The notes under the pieces: model-generated
Told to the model about the DNA's origin: nothing
Database searches by the model: none
What the model saw: the letters and a program-made list of their open reading frames with translations, nothing else
Source: Gammaproteobacteria bacterium
GTDB lineage: Bacteria; Pseudomonadota; Gammaproteobacteria; Enterobacterales; Alteromonadaceae
Assembly (NCBI GenBank): GCA_002401725.1
Contig: NVTW01000013.1
Coordinates: forward strand, 3,761-40,426
Length of the DNA stretch: 36,666 bases
Reading direction: 5' to 3'
Made by a program: the position numbers and the translations under genes
Shown here: positions 18,841 to 28,140 of the stretch, one piece after another
Layout: each line of letters starts with the position of its first letter
How positions within the stretch are numbered: position 1 is the stretch's first letter

Positions 18841-19848
18841 TTAACCACGTGACTTTTTAACTAACAACTGTTTTTTTTCACTCTCTGATAAAAATGCCAT
18901 TTTCAAGCCATTTTCTTGTAACTGACTAAGCTGCTTTTGATTAAAACCTAGTTGTTGTTGAGCTACTTTATATTCATTTTCTATTTCAATACCTTCAACC
19001 GCGGGATCGTCAGTATTTAAGCAAGCAATGACACCCGCCGCTAAAAAACCTTTAAGCGGATGTTGAGATAAATCGTTGACAGTACCCGTTTGAAAATTTG
19101 ACGTAAGGCAAGATTCGATGGAGACATTATGTTTTGCCATGTATTCAAGCAACTTGGGATCTTCACCACTTTTAACACCGTGGCCTATTCGGGTGGCACC
19201 AAGTTCGTTTATGGCTTGCCAAACGCTTACTGCACCGGCTGCTTCACCTGCATGAATAGTGCATTGTAGCTCGGCATCACGTACTTGTTTAAAATGATCT
19301 ACAAATAATGTACCAGAAAAATTATATTCATCTCCAGCTAAATCAATCGCCACTAAATCGTTTTTATGAGTTAGCAAACCATTGAGTTCGGCGGTGCAAT
19401 TTTCAACACCAAAGGTACGGCTTAAAATACCAATAAGTTTTATTTGCACTGCAAATAGTTTCATACCAGCTTTTACACCATCAACCACAGCGGCAACCAC
19501 ATCGGCAATAGGTAATTTATACGCCATTGCCATGTAATAAGGAGAAAAGCGCAATTCTGCGTAATCTAGGCCAGCATTAAATGCATCTTCAACATTCTCA
19601 AAGGCGACGCGTTTACAAGCATCTAAATTACCTAATACTGAAACGCCCCAATCAAGTTTTTTTAAAAAAGCAAGTAAATCAGCTTCTTGTGTTATTATTT
19701 GTACATGCGGAATAAACGCATTAAAACTCGTCTCAGGTAAAGTAATAGCAAATTCATTAGCAAGTTCCCACACGGTTTGTGGACGAATATTACCGTCTAA
19801 ATGGCGATGTAAATCCACTAAAGGTAAGTTATTGTCTATTGCTTGCAT
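18841..19848 (-). CDS. add: Adenosine deaminase
   Basis: [36 protein letters not shown]. Confidence 0.93.
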   Translation of the reverse strand: MQAIDNNLPLVDLHRHLDGNIRPQTVWELANEFAITLPETSFNAFIPHVQIITQEADLLAFLKKLDWGVSVLGNLDACKRVAFENVEDAFNAGLDYAELRFSPYYMAMAYKLPIADVVAAVVDGVKAGMKLFAVQIKLIGILSRTFGVENCTAELNGLLTHKNDLVAIDLAGDEYNFSGTLFVDHFKQVRDAELQCTIHAGEAAGAVSVWQAINELGATRIGHGVKSGEDPKLLEYMAKHNVSIESCLTSNFQTGTVNDLSQHPLKGFLAAGVIACLNTDDPAVEGIEIENEYKVAQQQLGFNQKQLSQLQENGLKMAFLSESEKKQLLVKKSRG

Positions 19849-19875
19849 TGATGTTTCCTATTTTTTAAACTGTGT

Positions 19876-20499
19876 TTACAGACCACAACCGGTTAATATT
19901 ATTGTAGTTAATGACTCAACCACGTCTTCAAAATCTTGCTCAGACAATTCATTTTTATCCATTGCTGAGGTTACTTGCACACTAAAATCTGCATAATGTT
20001 GGGTAGCACCCCAAATTAGAAATAACAAATGATGAGGGTTAATGGCATTAAGTTGCCCGTCGTCTATCCAACCTTGAATAACGGCCACTTTACTTTGTAC
20101 CCACACTTTAAATTCATCACTGAGATAGTTTTTTAAGTGTGGTGCACCATGAATAATTTCGCTGGCAAAGATCCGTGACGCATCAGGATCTTCTTTTGAA
20201 TACATCACTTTAGCGCGAATATAAGCAGTTAATGATTCTTTAGCACTATGTTCACTATTTAGCGTGTCGTAACTGCTATTCCATAGAGTTAAAATTTCAC
20301 TTAATAATTGCTGATACAAATCATCTTTATTTTCGAAATAGTAATGAATATTTGCTCGTGGTAGCCCTGCTCGTTCGGCAATACGTTTGATTGACGCACC
20401 TTTAAAACCATAAGTGACGAATTCTTGTTTAGCCGCCGTTAATATTTTTTGCTTGTTTTTCTGGCGAATTGCGCCATCAACTGATTTTTCTTTAGACAA
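19876..20499 (-). CDS. TetR-family regulator, RutR-like C-terminal domain, presumed purine-module regulator
   Basis: 207 aa; GLPRANIHYYFENKDDLYQQLL; C-terminal NPHHLLFLIWGATQHYADF; inside the purine cluster. Confidence 0.87.
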   Translation of the reverse strand: MSKEKSVDGAIRQKNKQKILTAAKQEFVTYGFKGASIKRIAERAGLPRANIHYYFENKDDLYQQLLSEILTLWNSSYDTLNSEHSAKESLTAYIRAKVMYSKEDPDASRIFASEIIHGAPHLKNYLSDEFKVWVQSKVAVIQGWIDDGQLNAINPHHLLFLIWGATQHYADFSVQVTSAMDKNELSEQDFEDVVESLTTIILTGCGL

Positions 20500-20556
20500 A
20501 AGACATTCTCTCTTTATTAATTACTCAGCTTTATTAATACTAAGTTAATTAAATAA

Positions 20557-21750
20557 TTAGCTATTTAATTGCGTCAGCCATAATGCCAAAATTCTGCGTT
20601 CTTGTTTAGTCATTTGTGTTTTATTCATAAACGGCATATCACTCGCGTCAACACTGCGCGCTTTAATGCGTGGCGCCCAACGCTTAATATCATCAAGCGA
20701 ATTAAACATTACGCCTGCTGGTGCTACTTTAAAAACAGCATCGCTTGGCGATGATGAATGACAAGCACTACAACGCTGCTCAATAATGGTTTGCACTTGC
20801 GTATTGGTTATTTTTTGTGATTTTTCAGCTTCAGTTAACGTTAGTTTTTGCGGAGCAATCGCATAAGCAAGCGCAATTAAAGCAGCAATAGCGCCAACTA
20901 AAATCATTGGCTTTTGTTTACCAAAATGACGTAATACAAAATATTGGCGAATAGCTGCGGTGATCAAAATAATTGCCACTAACACTAACCAGTTATATTC
21001 ATGATTATAAGTGATCGGATAATGATTACTGATCATTATAAAGATGATGGGTAAGGTAGTGTAGGTATTATGAGTAGAACGGAGTTTGGCATTTAAACCA
21101 TAACTAGCATCAGGTGCTTCGCCCTTTTCAACGGCTGCAACTAAGGCTTTTTGCGCTGGGATAATACCGAAAAACACATTACCCGCCATCATAGTGCCAA
21201 TAATAGCGCCAATGTGCATATAAGCACCGCGAGCACTAAATACTTGTGTTAGTCCATACGAAAGTGCGGTTATTAAAATAAGTAAAATCAATCCTAAAAT
21301 TAAGCCGTGATCTTTAAGCTTAGTGCGCACCAAAATTTCATAACAGCCGACACCAACAATAATTGAACCTACACCATAAGCAATTGCTTGGAATTGGCTT
21401 AAATCGGCAACATTTTTATCAATTAAATAAGTATCGGCACCAACATAAAACATTAAGGACAATAATAAGAACCCTGTGATCCATGTGGTGTATGCTTCCC
21501 ATTTAAACCAATGTAAATTGGCTGGAATTTGTGGTGGTGCTAATTGATATTTAGCCACTTCATAAAAACCACCACCATGAATTGCCCACAAATCACCTTT
21601 TATGCCTTTATCTGCTTTTTCTTGTGGTGGTGTTTCTAAATGATTATCAAGCCAAACAAAATAAAATGAAGCACCGACCCACGCAATTCCCGTTATTAAA
21701 TGGGCAAAGCGGATAATTAAGTTAAGCCATTCGTTTAAATAGGCGTCCAT
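20557..21750 (-). CDS. puuD: Membrane-bound cytochrome-c urate oxidase (urate hydroxylase PuuD type)
   Basis: N-terminal RFAHLITGIAWVGASFYFVWLDNHLE multi-TM domain plus C-terminal heme motif RCSACH; start moved to ATG 21750 (21786 overlaps guaD). Confidence 0.9.
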   Translation of the reverse strand: MDAYLNEWLNLIIRFAHLITGIAWVGASFYFVWLDNHLETPPQEKADKGIKGDLWAIHGGGFYEVAKYQLAPPQIPANLHWFKWEAYTTWITGFLLLSLMFYVGADTYLIDKNVADLSQFQAIAYGVGSIIVGVGCYEILVRTKLKDHGLILGLILLILITALSYGLTQVFSARGAYMHIGAIIGTMMAGNVFFGIIPAQKALVAAVEKGEAPDASYGLNAKLRSTHNTYTTLPIIFIMISNHYPITYNHEYNWLVLVAIILITAAIRQYFVLRHFGKQKPMILVGAIAALIALAYAIAPQKLTLTEAEKSQKITNTQVQTIIEQRCSACHSSSPSDAVFKVAPAGVMFNSLDDIKRWAPRIKARSVDASDMPFMNKTQMTKQERRILALWLTQLNS

Positions 21751-21772
21751 AGGTTGTTCCTTATTTTTAAAT

Positions 21773-23056
21773 TTATACTTTTTCACCTAATACATAGGTA
21801 TGCGCCACATGTTGTTCATCACCTAACATGGCTAATACAAATAATTTTTCAGTTAACGATTTACAATGTGCAATGCGTTTTTTCATTAATGGTGTTGCCT
21901 GATAATCAAGCACAATAAAATCGGCCTCTTTACCTTGCGTAAAGCTACCAATTTTATGGTGTAAATCTAGTGCAGTTGCGCCACCTAAAGTTGCTAAATA
22001 AAAGGCTTTAAAGGGATCAAGTTTTTCACCACGCAATTGTTGTATTTTATACGCTTCATTCATATTTCTAAGAATTGAAAACGTTGTACCTGCGCCAATA
22101 TCAGTACCTAAACCCACTTTTATTTTATGCTGCTCTGCTTGTTTTAAGTCAAACAAACCACTACCTAAAAACAAATTAGAAGCAGGACAAAAGGCAATAG
22201 CTGAATCTGTTTCAGCTAATCGCTGACATTCTTCCTCATGTAAATGTACGCCATGGGCAAAAACACTGCGCTTGCCAAGTAATTTTGCTTGGTCGTATAC
22301 ATCAAGGTAATTTTTACTTTGCGGAAATAACTCTTGCACCCAAGCAATTTCATTTTTGTTTTCACATAAATGAGTATGCATATAAACATCAGGATATTCG
22401 GCTAATAACTGCCCTGCTTTCGCTAATTGTTGTTGTGAACAAGTAGGAGCAAAGCGAGGGGTTATCGCATATTGTAAGCGATCTTGGTTATGCCATTTTT
22501 CAATTAATGCTTTGCTATCATCATAGCCAGATTGTGCGCTGTCTTGTAAAAATTCAGGTGCATTTTGATCCATTAGCACCTTGCCACAGATCATCCGTAA
22601 TTTTTTCTGCTGAGCTACCGTAAAAAAAGCATCAACCGATTGTTTATGAACAGTACCAAACACTAAAGCCGTTGTTGTACCAGCGGCTAATAGTTGCTCA
22701 AGAAAAAACTCAGCAATTTCTTGTGCGTAATTCTGATCAGCAAATTGTTGTTCTGTAGGATAAGTATAATTTTCCAACCATTGTAATAATTGCTCGCCAT
22801 AAGAGGCGATCATTTCTGTTTGCGGATAATGCACATGGGTATCAATAAAACCCGGCATAATTAAACTATGCTGATGATGAGTAACCGGCTGATTTACGGG
22901 CAAATTTGCTAACAGTTCACTTGCCTGTCCTACATTTTTTACCAAACCATTTTCTACGATCAACAAACCGTCAGCAAAGTATTGATAGCATTGTTCAATG
23001 CCAACTTTAGCGGGATCTTCGATAAAATGTAAAATTTCACCACGAAATACGTTCAA
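21773..23056 (-). CDS. guaD: Guanine deaminase
   Basis: 427 aa; MPGFIDTHVHYPQTEMIASYGEQLLQWLENYTYPTEQQF, LGTDIGAGTTFSIL. Confidence 0.94.
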   Translation of the reverse strand: MNVFRGEILHFIEDPAKVGIEQCYQYFADGLLIVENGLVKNVGQASELLANLPVNQPVTHHQHSLIMPGFIDTHVHYPQTEMIASYGEQLLQWLENYTYPTEQQFADQNYAQEIAEFFLEQLLAAGTTTALVFGTVHKQSVDAFFTVAQQKKLRMICGKVLMDQNAPEFLQDSAQSGYDDSKALIEKWHNQDRLQYAITPRFAPTCSQQQLAKAGQLLAEYPDVYMHTHLCENKNEIAWVQELFPQSKNYLDVYDQAKLLGKRSVFAHGVHLHEEECQRLAETDSAIAFCPASNLFLGSGLFDLKQAEQHKIKVGLGTDIGAGTTFSILRNMNEAYKIQQLRGEKLDPFKAFYLATLGGATALDLHHKIGSFTQGKEADFIVLDYQATPLMKKRIAHCKSLTEKLFVLAMLGDEQHVAHTYVLGEKV

Positions 23057-23111
23057 ATTAACCTCTTTTTCTCTACTTGAGTACGATATTTTATTTGTTA
23101 TTACTCACGTT

Positions 23112-23129
23112 GTTGGAATAAACTCCAAC
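23112..23129. repeat. Intergenic palindrome GTTGGAATAAACTCCAAC (copy 2 of 3)
   Basis: Immediately abuts the allA stop codon (TAG at 23132-23130). Confidence 0.8.
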
Positions 23130-23648
23130 CTACAACTTGATCACTTTACTGCCATCTAACTTAACCACATCACAATTTTCATTCTTAGAACCTTTAGAGT
23201 CACCGCGATCTATCACTAAAAAATCACTCACTTGATGAAGCGCTAAACAGTAATGATGCCAAGTACCGGCATGATAATTAATCCCTTGATCACTGTTTGC
23301 TAAAAACACTTCTATATTGTTTTCATCAAATTCGTCTTTTGGGGCAACCACTACTAAGTAAGGTTGATCGCCAAGTGGCATAAACGCTTGACTTGATAAT
23401 GGATGACGTTCCATCATTTTAATTGCTATCGGCAAAGCTAAAGGAGTTGAACGAAATATACTGACTAAAGTACGACCATTTTTTTGTAAAGTGTCGATAG
23501 TAGCCAGATCGTGATAACGCATGGTATAACCGTCATTTATACTAAAGCTTCTTTGCCCTTCACTTACCGCAATAACATCACCATATTGTGCAAAAGCTTC
23601 AGCAGTTAACGGTTTTATCTCAAGTATTTTTGTCACAATGGATGTCAT
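23130..23648 (-). CDS. allA: Ureidoglycolate lyase
   Basis: LEIKPLTAEAFAQYGDVIAV, NYHAGTWHHYCLAL; start ATG at 23648 preferred, as 23723 overlaps uraH. Confidence 0.9.
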   Translation of the reverse strand: MTSIVTKILEIKPLTAEAFAQYGDVIAVSEGQRSFSINDGYTMRYHDLATIDTLQKNGRTLVSIFRSTPLALPIAIKMMERHPLSSQAFMPLGDQPYLVVVAPKDEFDENNIEVFLANSDQGINYHAGTWHHYCLALHQVSDFLVIDRGDSKGSKNENCDVVKLDGSKVIKL

Positions 23649-23649
23649 A

Positions 23650-23991
23650 TTAACTACCACGATAGGTTGAATAGCCATAAGCAGTGAGCAATAACGGAAT
23701 ATGATAATGTTCGCCATCACCATTTATTTCAAAAACAATATCGACAAAAGGATAAAAACCACTTTCGTCATTAGCGTTAAAATAGCTATTAGTGTCAAAA
23801 TGCATACGATACACACCGGCTGCTAACAGCACATCATTGGCTAATAAATCAGCAATACGACCATCTTGATTAGTTTTGCCTGCACCGAGTTGTAGCCATT
23901 CATTACCTTGTTGTTGAAACAAAGCAATAGGTACTGCCACTGCGGGTTTACCGCGCGTGGTATCTAAAATATGGGTAGTTATTTGGCTCAT
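23650..23991 (-). CDS. uraH: 5-hydroxyisourate hydrolase (transthyretin-like)
   Basis: ITTHILDTTRGKPA and HYHIPLLLTAYGYSTYRGS C-terminal signature. Confidence 0.95.
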   Translation of the reverse strand: MSQITTHILDTTRGKPAVAVPIALFQQQGNEWLQLGAGKTNQDGRIADLLANDVLLAAGVYRMHFDTNSYFNANDESGFYPFVDIVFEINGDGEHYHIPLLLTAYGYSTYRGS

Positions 23992-24070
23992 TGTTTATCC
24001 TTTGTTCTTTATTCTTTATAGGTCGAACTTTAGTGCGATAGTGACTCGCTTATTGTTTTATACGACATTG

Positions 24071-24088
24071 GTTGGTATGAATTCCAAC
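24071..24088. repeat. Intergenic palindrome GTTGGTATGAATTCCAAC (copy 3 of 3)
   Basis: Variant of 6896-6913, downstream of uraD. Confidence 0.7.
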
Positions 24089-24107
24089 CTTGTATCATTA
24101 AAATACA

Positions 24108-24629
24108 CTAGTTAAAATACTTGCTTAAACGCAATTGAAAAATTTTACCCTGTTCTACTTCGGCATTGTTAAGCTCAGTTGTTCTATCATTGGGTAAACG
24201 TGCTTTTAGTAATGCCAACATTTGTTCTGCACTTTTACCAGTGGCACAAACAATAAAGATAAAACCAAATTTAGCGTGATATTGTTCATTAAATATCGCT
24301 AAATCGTGTAGCACCGCCTCATCTGCATTATTTACAGCACTTTGTTCACCACTAGCTAATGCCTTAGTGTTAGCATATTTTGCACGTAAGCTGTTCACAT
24401 CACCAATTTTGGGATGACCATCAAAAGCTTGTAAATAATCAGCTTCGGTTAAATTTTGCCATGCAAGATCTGCCGCTTGTACTAACGCTTGTAAGTCTGC
24501 AAATGGACGTCTTTGTAATATTCTTTCGCACCATGTTTCACTGGTACACATTTGCATTAATATCGCTTTGGCTTGCTCTTGCGGCAAATTATTTAACTGA
24601 GTTAATTGGTTTTGTGATTCATTCATCAC
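24108..24629 (-). CDS. uraD: 2-oxo-4-hydroxy-4-carboxy-5-ureidoimidazoline (OHCU) decarboxylase
   Basis: FDGHPKIGD, ASGEQSAV, KFGFIFIVCATGKS. Confidence 0.93.
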   Translation of the reverse strand: MMNESQNQLTQLNNLPQEQAKAILMQMCTSETWCERILQRRPFADLQALVQAADLAWQNLTEADYLQAFDGHPKIGDVNSLRAKYANTKALASGEQSAVNNADEAVLHDLAIFNEQYHAKFGFIFIVCATGKSAEQMLALLKARLPNDRTTELNNAEVEQGKIFQLRLSKYFN

Positions 24630-25749
24630 TTGAACTCAACAATAACTTACTAGGATAACCAAACACACGCATGCGGCTAATACCACCATCAGGGAAAATA
24701 CTCAAACGCACGTGAGTAAATGCTTGATCTTTATCGTTAACCAATTCACTGACAAATAAATGTTCACGGTGCGCATAAAGTTTAGTTTGAGCAATAATTG
24801 GCTGCCAATTAACAGTTTGCGCAAATTGTTTATCTGAAAAATCAGGATCAATATCAGCACTGTCAACAACACAAGCTTCTAGCATAAAACTGTCAGGATA
24901 ATTACCTTTAAAATGATGGGTATCGATAAGCACTTTGCGCACTGTGCCTGCCGTAGCTAACTTTACAATAGACCAATCAGGACCGGGATCACGGCGACGT
25001 TTCGTTTCCCAACCATCACCCATATTTTTTCCACGTTCCGGCATGATCAAATTGTTTTTATCACTGAAAAACATATCGCTAACTAATAACGCTTTACCGC
25101 CATTTTTTATTGCCGCTAAATCAATTAATTCACCATCAACAAAATTATGCCAATTAACATCAGCTTCGCCATAAACACGAAAACGCGCCACACCACCATC
25201 AGGGAAAATATTTAAACGCACATGGGTAAAGGATTGCTTTGAAAATTCATCGCTAATACGGAAAAAATTCTGACTATGAGGATTAACCGACACTTGTTTT
25301 AATACGGTTTGCCATTGTATCTCTTTACTAAACAAGTTCTCATCGGGCTGTTGCTCACTAAAGCAAGCTTCAACACTAACCGTTTGCGGCGCATTACCAC
25401 GGAAAAAATTAGTATCTATATCAAAACCTTTGATAAAGCCTGAAATACCTAAGCGAATAATACACCAGTCAAATTCATGATCACATGCTGTTGAAAAATT
25501 ACGTCCATAACTACGACGAGATTCCCAGCCGTCCATCCATTTACCACGTTCAGTATATTTATCATCAATAAAAATACCGCGACCACTTTTAAGTAAATTT
25601 TCCATTTCAGCAAAAAAATCATCACTGCAACCTAAGGTTTCACCACCGACTCGTTCACTCGCTAAATCAATGTAATTACGTATAAATTCATCATTAAGTT
25701 GTTGGTTTTGTTCACTGTTGATCGCTTGTACTTGTGCTAGTTGGCTCAT
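24619..25749 (-). CDS. alc: Allantoicase
   Basis: Two internally repeated domains, each with W(D/E)xxR..., FKGxxPxS..., FTHVRLxIFPDGGxxRxRVYG/FG. Confidence 0.95.
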   Translation of the reverse strand: MSQLAQVQAINSEQNQQLNDEFIRNYIDLASERVGGETLGCSDDFFAEMENLLKSGRGIFIDDKYTERGKWMDGWESRRSYGRNFSTACDHEFDWCIIRLGISGFIKGFDIDTNFFRGNAPQTVSVEACFSEQQPDENLFSKEIQWQTVLKQVSVNPHSQNFFRISDEFSKQSFTHVRLNIFPDGGVARFRVYGEADVNWHNFVDGELIDLAAIKNGGKALLVSDMFFSDKNNLIMPERGKNMGDGWETKRRRDPGPDWSIVKLATAGTVRKVLIDTHHFKGNYPDSFMLEACVVDSADIDPDFSDKQFAQTVNWQPIIAQTKLYAHREHLFVSELVNDKDQAFTHVRLSIFPDGGISRMRVFGYPSKLLLSSSDE

Positions 25750-25776
25750 AATAAATAGCTCATAAAAGTTGACTCA

Positions 25777-27189
25777 TTAAAATTGACCTTTTAATAGTGG
25801 CTGTCCTTGTGGTAAATCAATAAATTCATCATCACAATAAACTAATTTGCCACGTAGATAAGTTTGTAAAATTTTGCCACATACCGTTTTACCCACATAA
25901 GGGGTTATTTTATGTTTGTGTTTGATCATTGCGGTGCTAATTTGATATTCACACTCATCATCAAACACGCATAAATCAGCATGTCGTCCCGGCACAATTT
26001 GCCCTTTAATTTTTGATAATCCTGCAAATTCCGCAGTTTCAAATGACATTAATCGCGATATTTCAACTAAGGAAAAATCACGCTGTTTTGCTGCCGTCCA
26101 AATAAGCGGTAAACCAAATTGTAGCGCTGAAATTCCACCCCACGCTTTGTCAAGATCGCCACTATCAATATGTTTTAATTCTGGTGTACAAGGAGAATGA
26201 TCAGAGACAATAAAACTGAGCACATCGTCTTTAAGCGCTTGCCATAATTTGTCTTGATTTGCTTGTTCGCGAATGGGTGGGCAACATTTAAATAATGTTT
26301 TTCCATCGGGAATAGTTTCCGCAGCAAGAGTTAAATAATGCGGACAAGTTTCAGCACTAAAACGTAAACCTTGTGCTTGCGCTTTTTCAATGCTGGCAAG
26401 TGCTTGTGCAGAAGACAAATGGACAATATGCACTTTGGCGTTATGCCCTTTTTTTTTGGCATCTTTTGCCGCTTTTACCATTAAAGCCACAGCATCGTTT
26501 TCCCATTTTTTCGGCCGTGAATTAAGAAAGCTTTGGTATTTATCAGTAATGGTAGCTGCGGCGCTTTTATCAGCCGCAGCGCTATGCCCACAATCTAATT
26601 CTGCATGAATTAAATAAGGGACATTGTGTTTTGCTAATATCGGTAAGGCTTTGCTAATATCTTGTTCGTTAACAGGTGGAAATTCATCAATACCTGAGTC
26701 AATTAAAAATGATTTAACTCCTAATACGCCAGCGGTTAATAATTCATCTAAATCATCAATATTATGCGGTACTACACCGCCCCAAAAACCACAATCTACC
26801 CAAAGTTTATCGCTAACAGCAGCTAATTTTTCATCAAAAGCGGCTTTCGTAATAGTTACCGGAATACAATTAAGTGGCATATCAACCAAGGTAGTTATAC
26901 CACCCGCCGCCGCCGCTTGAGTAGCAGTATTAAAACCTTCCCATTCGGTACGCCCCGGTTCATTTATATGTACATGCGAATCAACCAAACCCGGCATTAA
27001 TACTTTATTGCCGAGATCTTTAATTAAACATTTTTCAATTAAGTGATCATCAATAAAAGAAGTAAAATCAACATCATAAGGGTGAATAGCATAAATTATC
27101 TGATCTTTTATCTCGACACAAGCGGGGATCATTTCATCACCGACAATAACGCGCAAACTACGTAAAGCAAAATGAGGATGGTCATTCAT
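25777..27189 (-). CDS. allB: Allantoinase
   Basis: PGLVDSHVHINEPGRTEWEGF, VKSFLIDSG, FIVSDHSPCTPELK. Confidence 0.95.
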   Translation of the reverse strand: MNDHPHFALRSLRVIVGDEMIPACVEIKDQIIYAIHPYDVDFTSFIDDHLIEKCLIKDLGNKVLMPGLVDSHVHINEPGRTEWEGFNTATQAAAAGGITTLVDMPLNCIPVTITKAAFDEKLAAVSDKLWVDCGFWGGVVPHNIDDLDELLTAGVLGVKSFLIDSGIDEFPPVNEQDISKALPILAKHNVPYLIHAELDCGHSAAADKSAAATITDKYQSFLNSRPKKWENDAVALMVKAAKDAKKKGHNAKVHIVHLSSAQALASIEKAQAQGLRFSAETCPHYLTLAAETIPDGKTLFKCCPPIREQANQDKLWQALKDDVLSFIVSDHSPCTPELKHIDSGDLDKAWGGISALQFGLPLIWTAAKQRDFSLVEISRLMSFETAEFAGLSKIKGQIVPGRHADLCVFDDECEYQISTAMIKHKHKITPYVGKTVCGKILQTYLRGKLVYCDDEFIDLPQGQPLLKGQF

Positions 27190-28112
27190 TATTTTGTCTC
27201 CGTTATTAAGTGAGTATCGGTAACTTGTTGAGTTAATATAGTTTTAAGTTCACGCCACTGCACACCTTTGCCTTTTGGATACTGCTGGCTTTTTGTTTTA
27301 CTTTCTTCTTGATACAAGCTGATCAATTCTCCAGCAATAGATACCGCCACTTCCATAGGTTTTTTACCTTTAACAGCAGACAAACCAATCGGGCAATGAA
27401 TTTTCTCAACTAATTGCTCATCTATATCTTGATGAGCAAAACGCTGTTGAAAGCGGCGCCACTTAGTATTAGAGGCAATTAAACCTAAATAGTTAAAATT
27501 AAACTCTTTAGAGTCAGCACCTTTAAGCAAGGTTTGGCAAAGTTCAAAATCTAACTGGTGATTGTGGGTCATCACAATAAAATAGCTATTAGTAGGCATG
27601 GTACTAATTTCACCGCAAGGATCGTCAGTTACCACGGTGGTTATATTGTTTATGCTGGTTAAATGAGTACATTGGCTAAATTGCTCTGCACGTTCATCAA
27701 CCCAAGTAACTTTAACCGGTAACGAGGACAATATTTGTACTAGTGCTTGACCAACATGGCCCGCACCAAAAAGCATAATATTTACGGCATTTGCTGAAAA
27801 ACATTCAAAAAAAACGGTTGCTGTACCACCACAACATTGGCCTAATTGCGCGGCTAATTGAAAGTGTTCTAACGATTGACTATTTTGTCCTGATTGCAAG
27901 CATTCACGCAACATCTTCTGTGCATGAGCAATAGCTTTATATTCAAGATGACCACCACCTATGGTGTCGAACGTTTCCTTTTCAGTGATCAACATTTTTG
28001 TACCACTATTACGCGGTGTTGAACCCGACACGCCCATAATAGTGATTAATACATAAGCGTCTCCTCGTTGAGAGCATTGTTGCGCCGCGGTTAACCAATT
28101 CGATTTATTCAT
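27189..28112 (-). CDS. xdhC: Xanthine dehydrogenase accessory protein
   Basis: VSGSTPRNSGTKMLIT, GGGHLEYKAI, GAGHVGQAL, CPIGLSA. Confidence 0.93.
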   Translation of the reverse strand: MNKSNWLTAAQQCSQRGDAYVLITIMGVSGSTPRNSGTKMLITEKETFDTIGGGHLEYKAIAHAQKMLRECLQSGQNSQSLEHFQLAAQLGQCCGGTATVFFECFSANAVNIMLFGAGHVGQALVQILSSLPVKVTWVDERAEQFSQCTHLTSINNITTVVTDDPCGEISTMPTNSYFIVMTHNHQLDFELCQTLLKGADSKEFNFNYLGLIASNTKWRRFQQRFAHQDIDEQLVEKIHCPIGLSAVKGKKPMEVAVSIAGELISLYQEESKTKSQQYPKGKGVQWRELKTILTQQVTDTHLITETK

Positions 28113-28140
28113 ATCATCAACCCTGTTATAAACCTTTCTT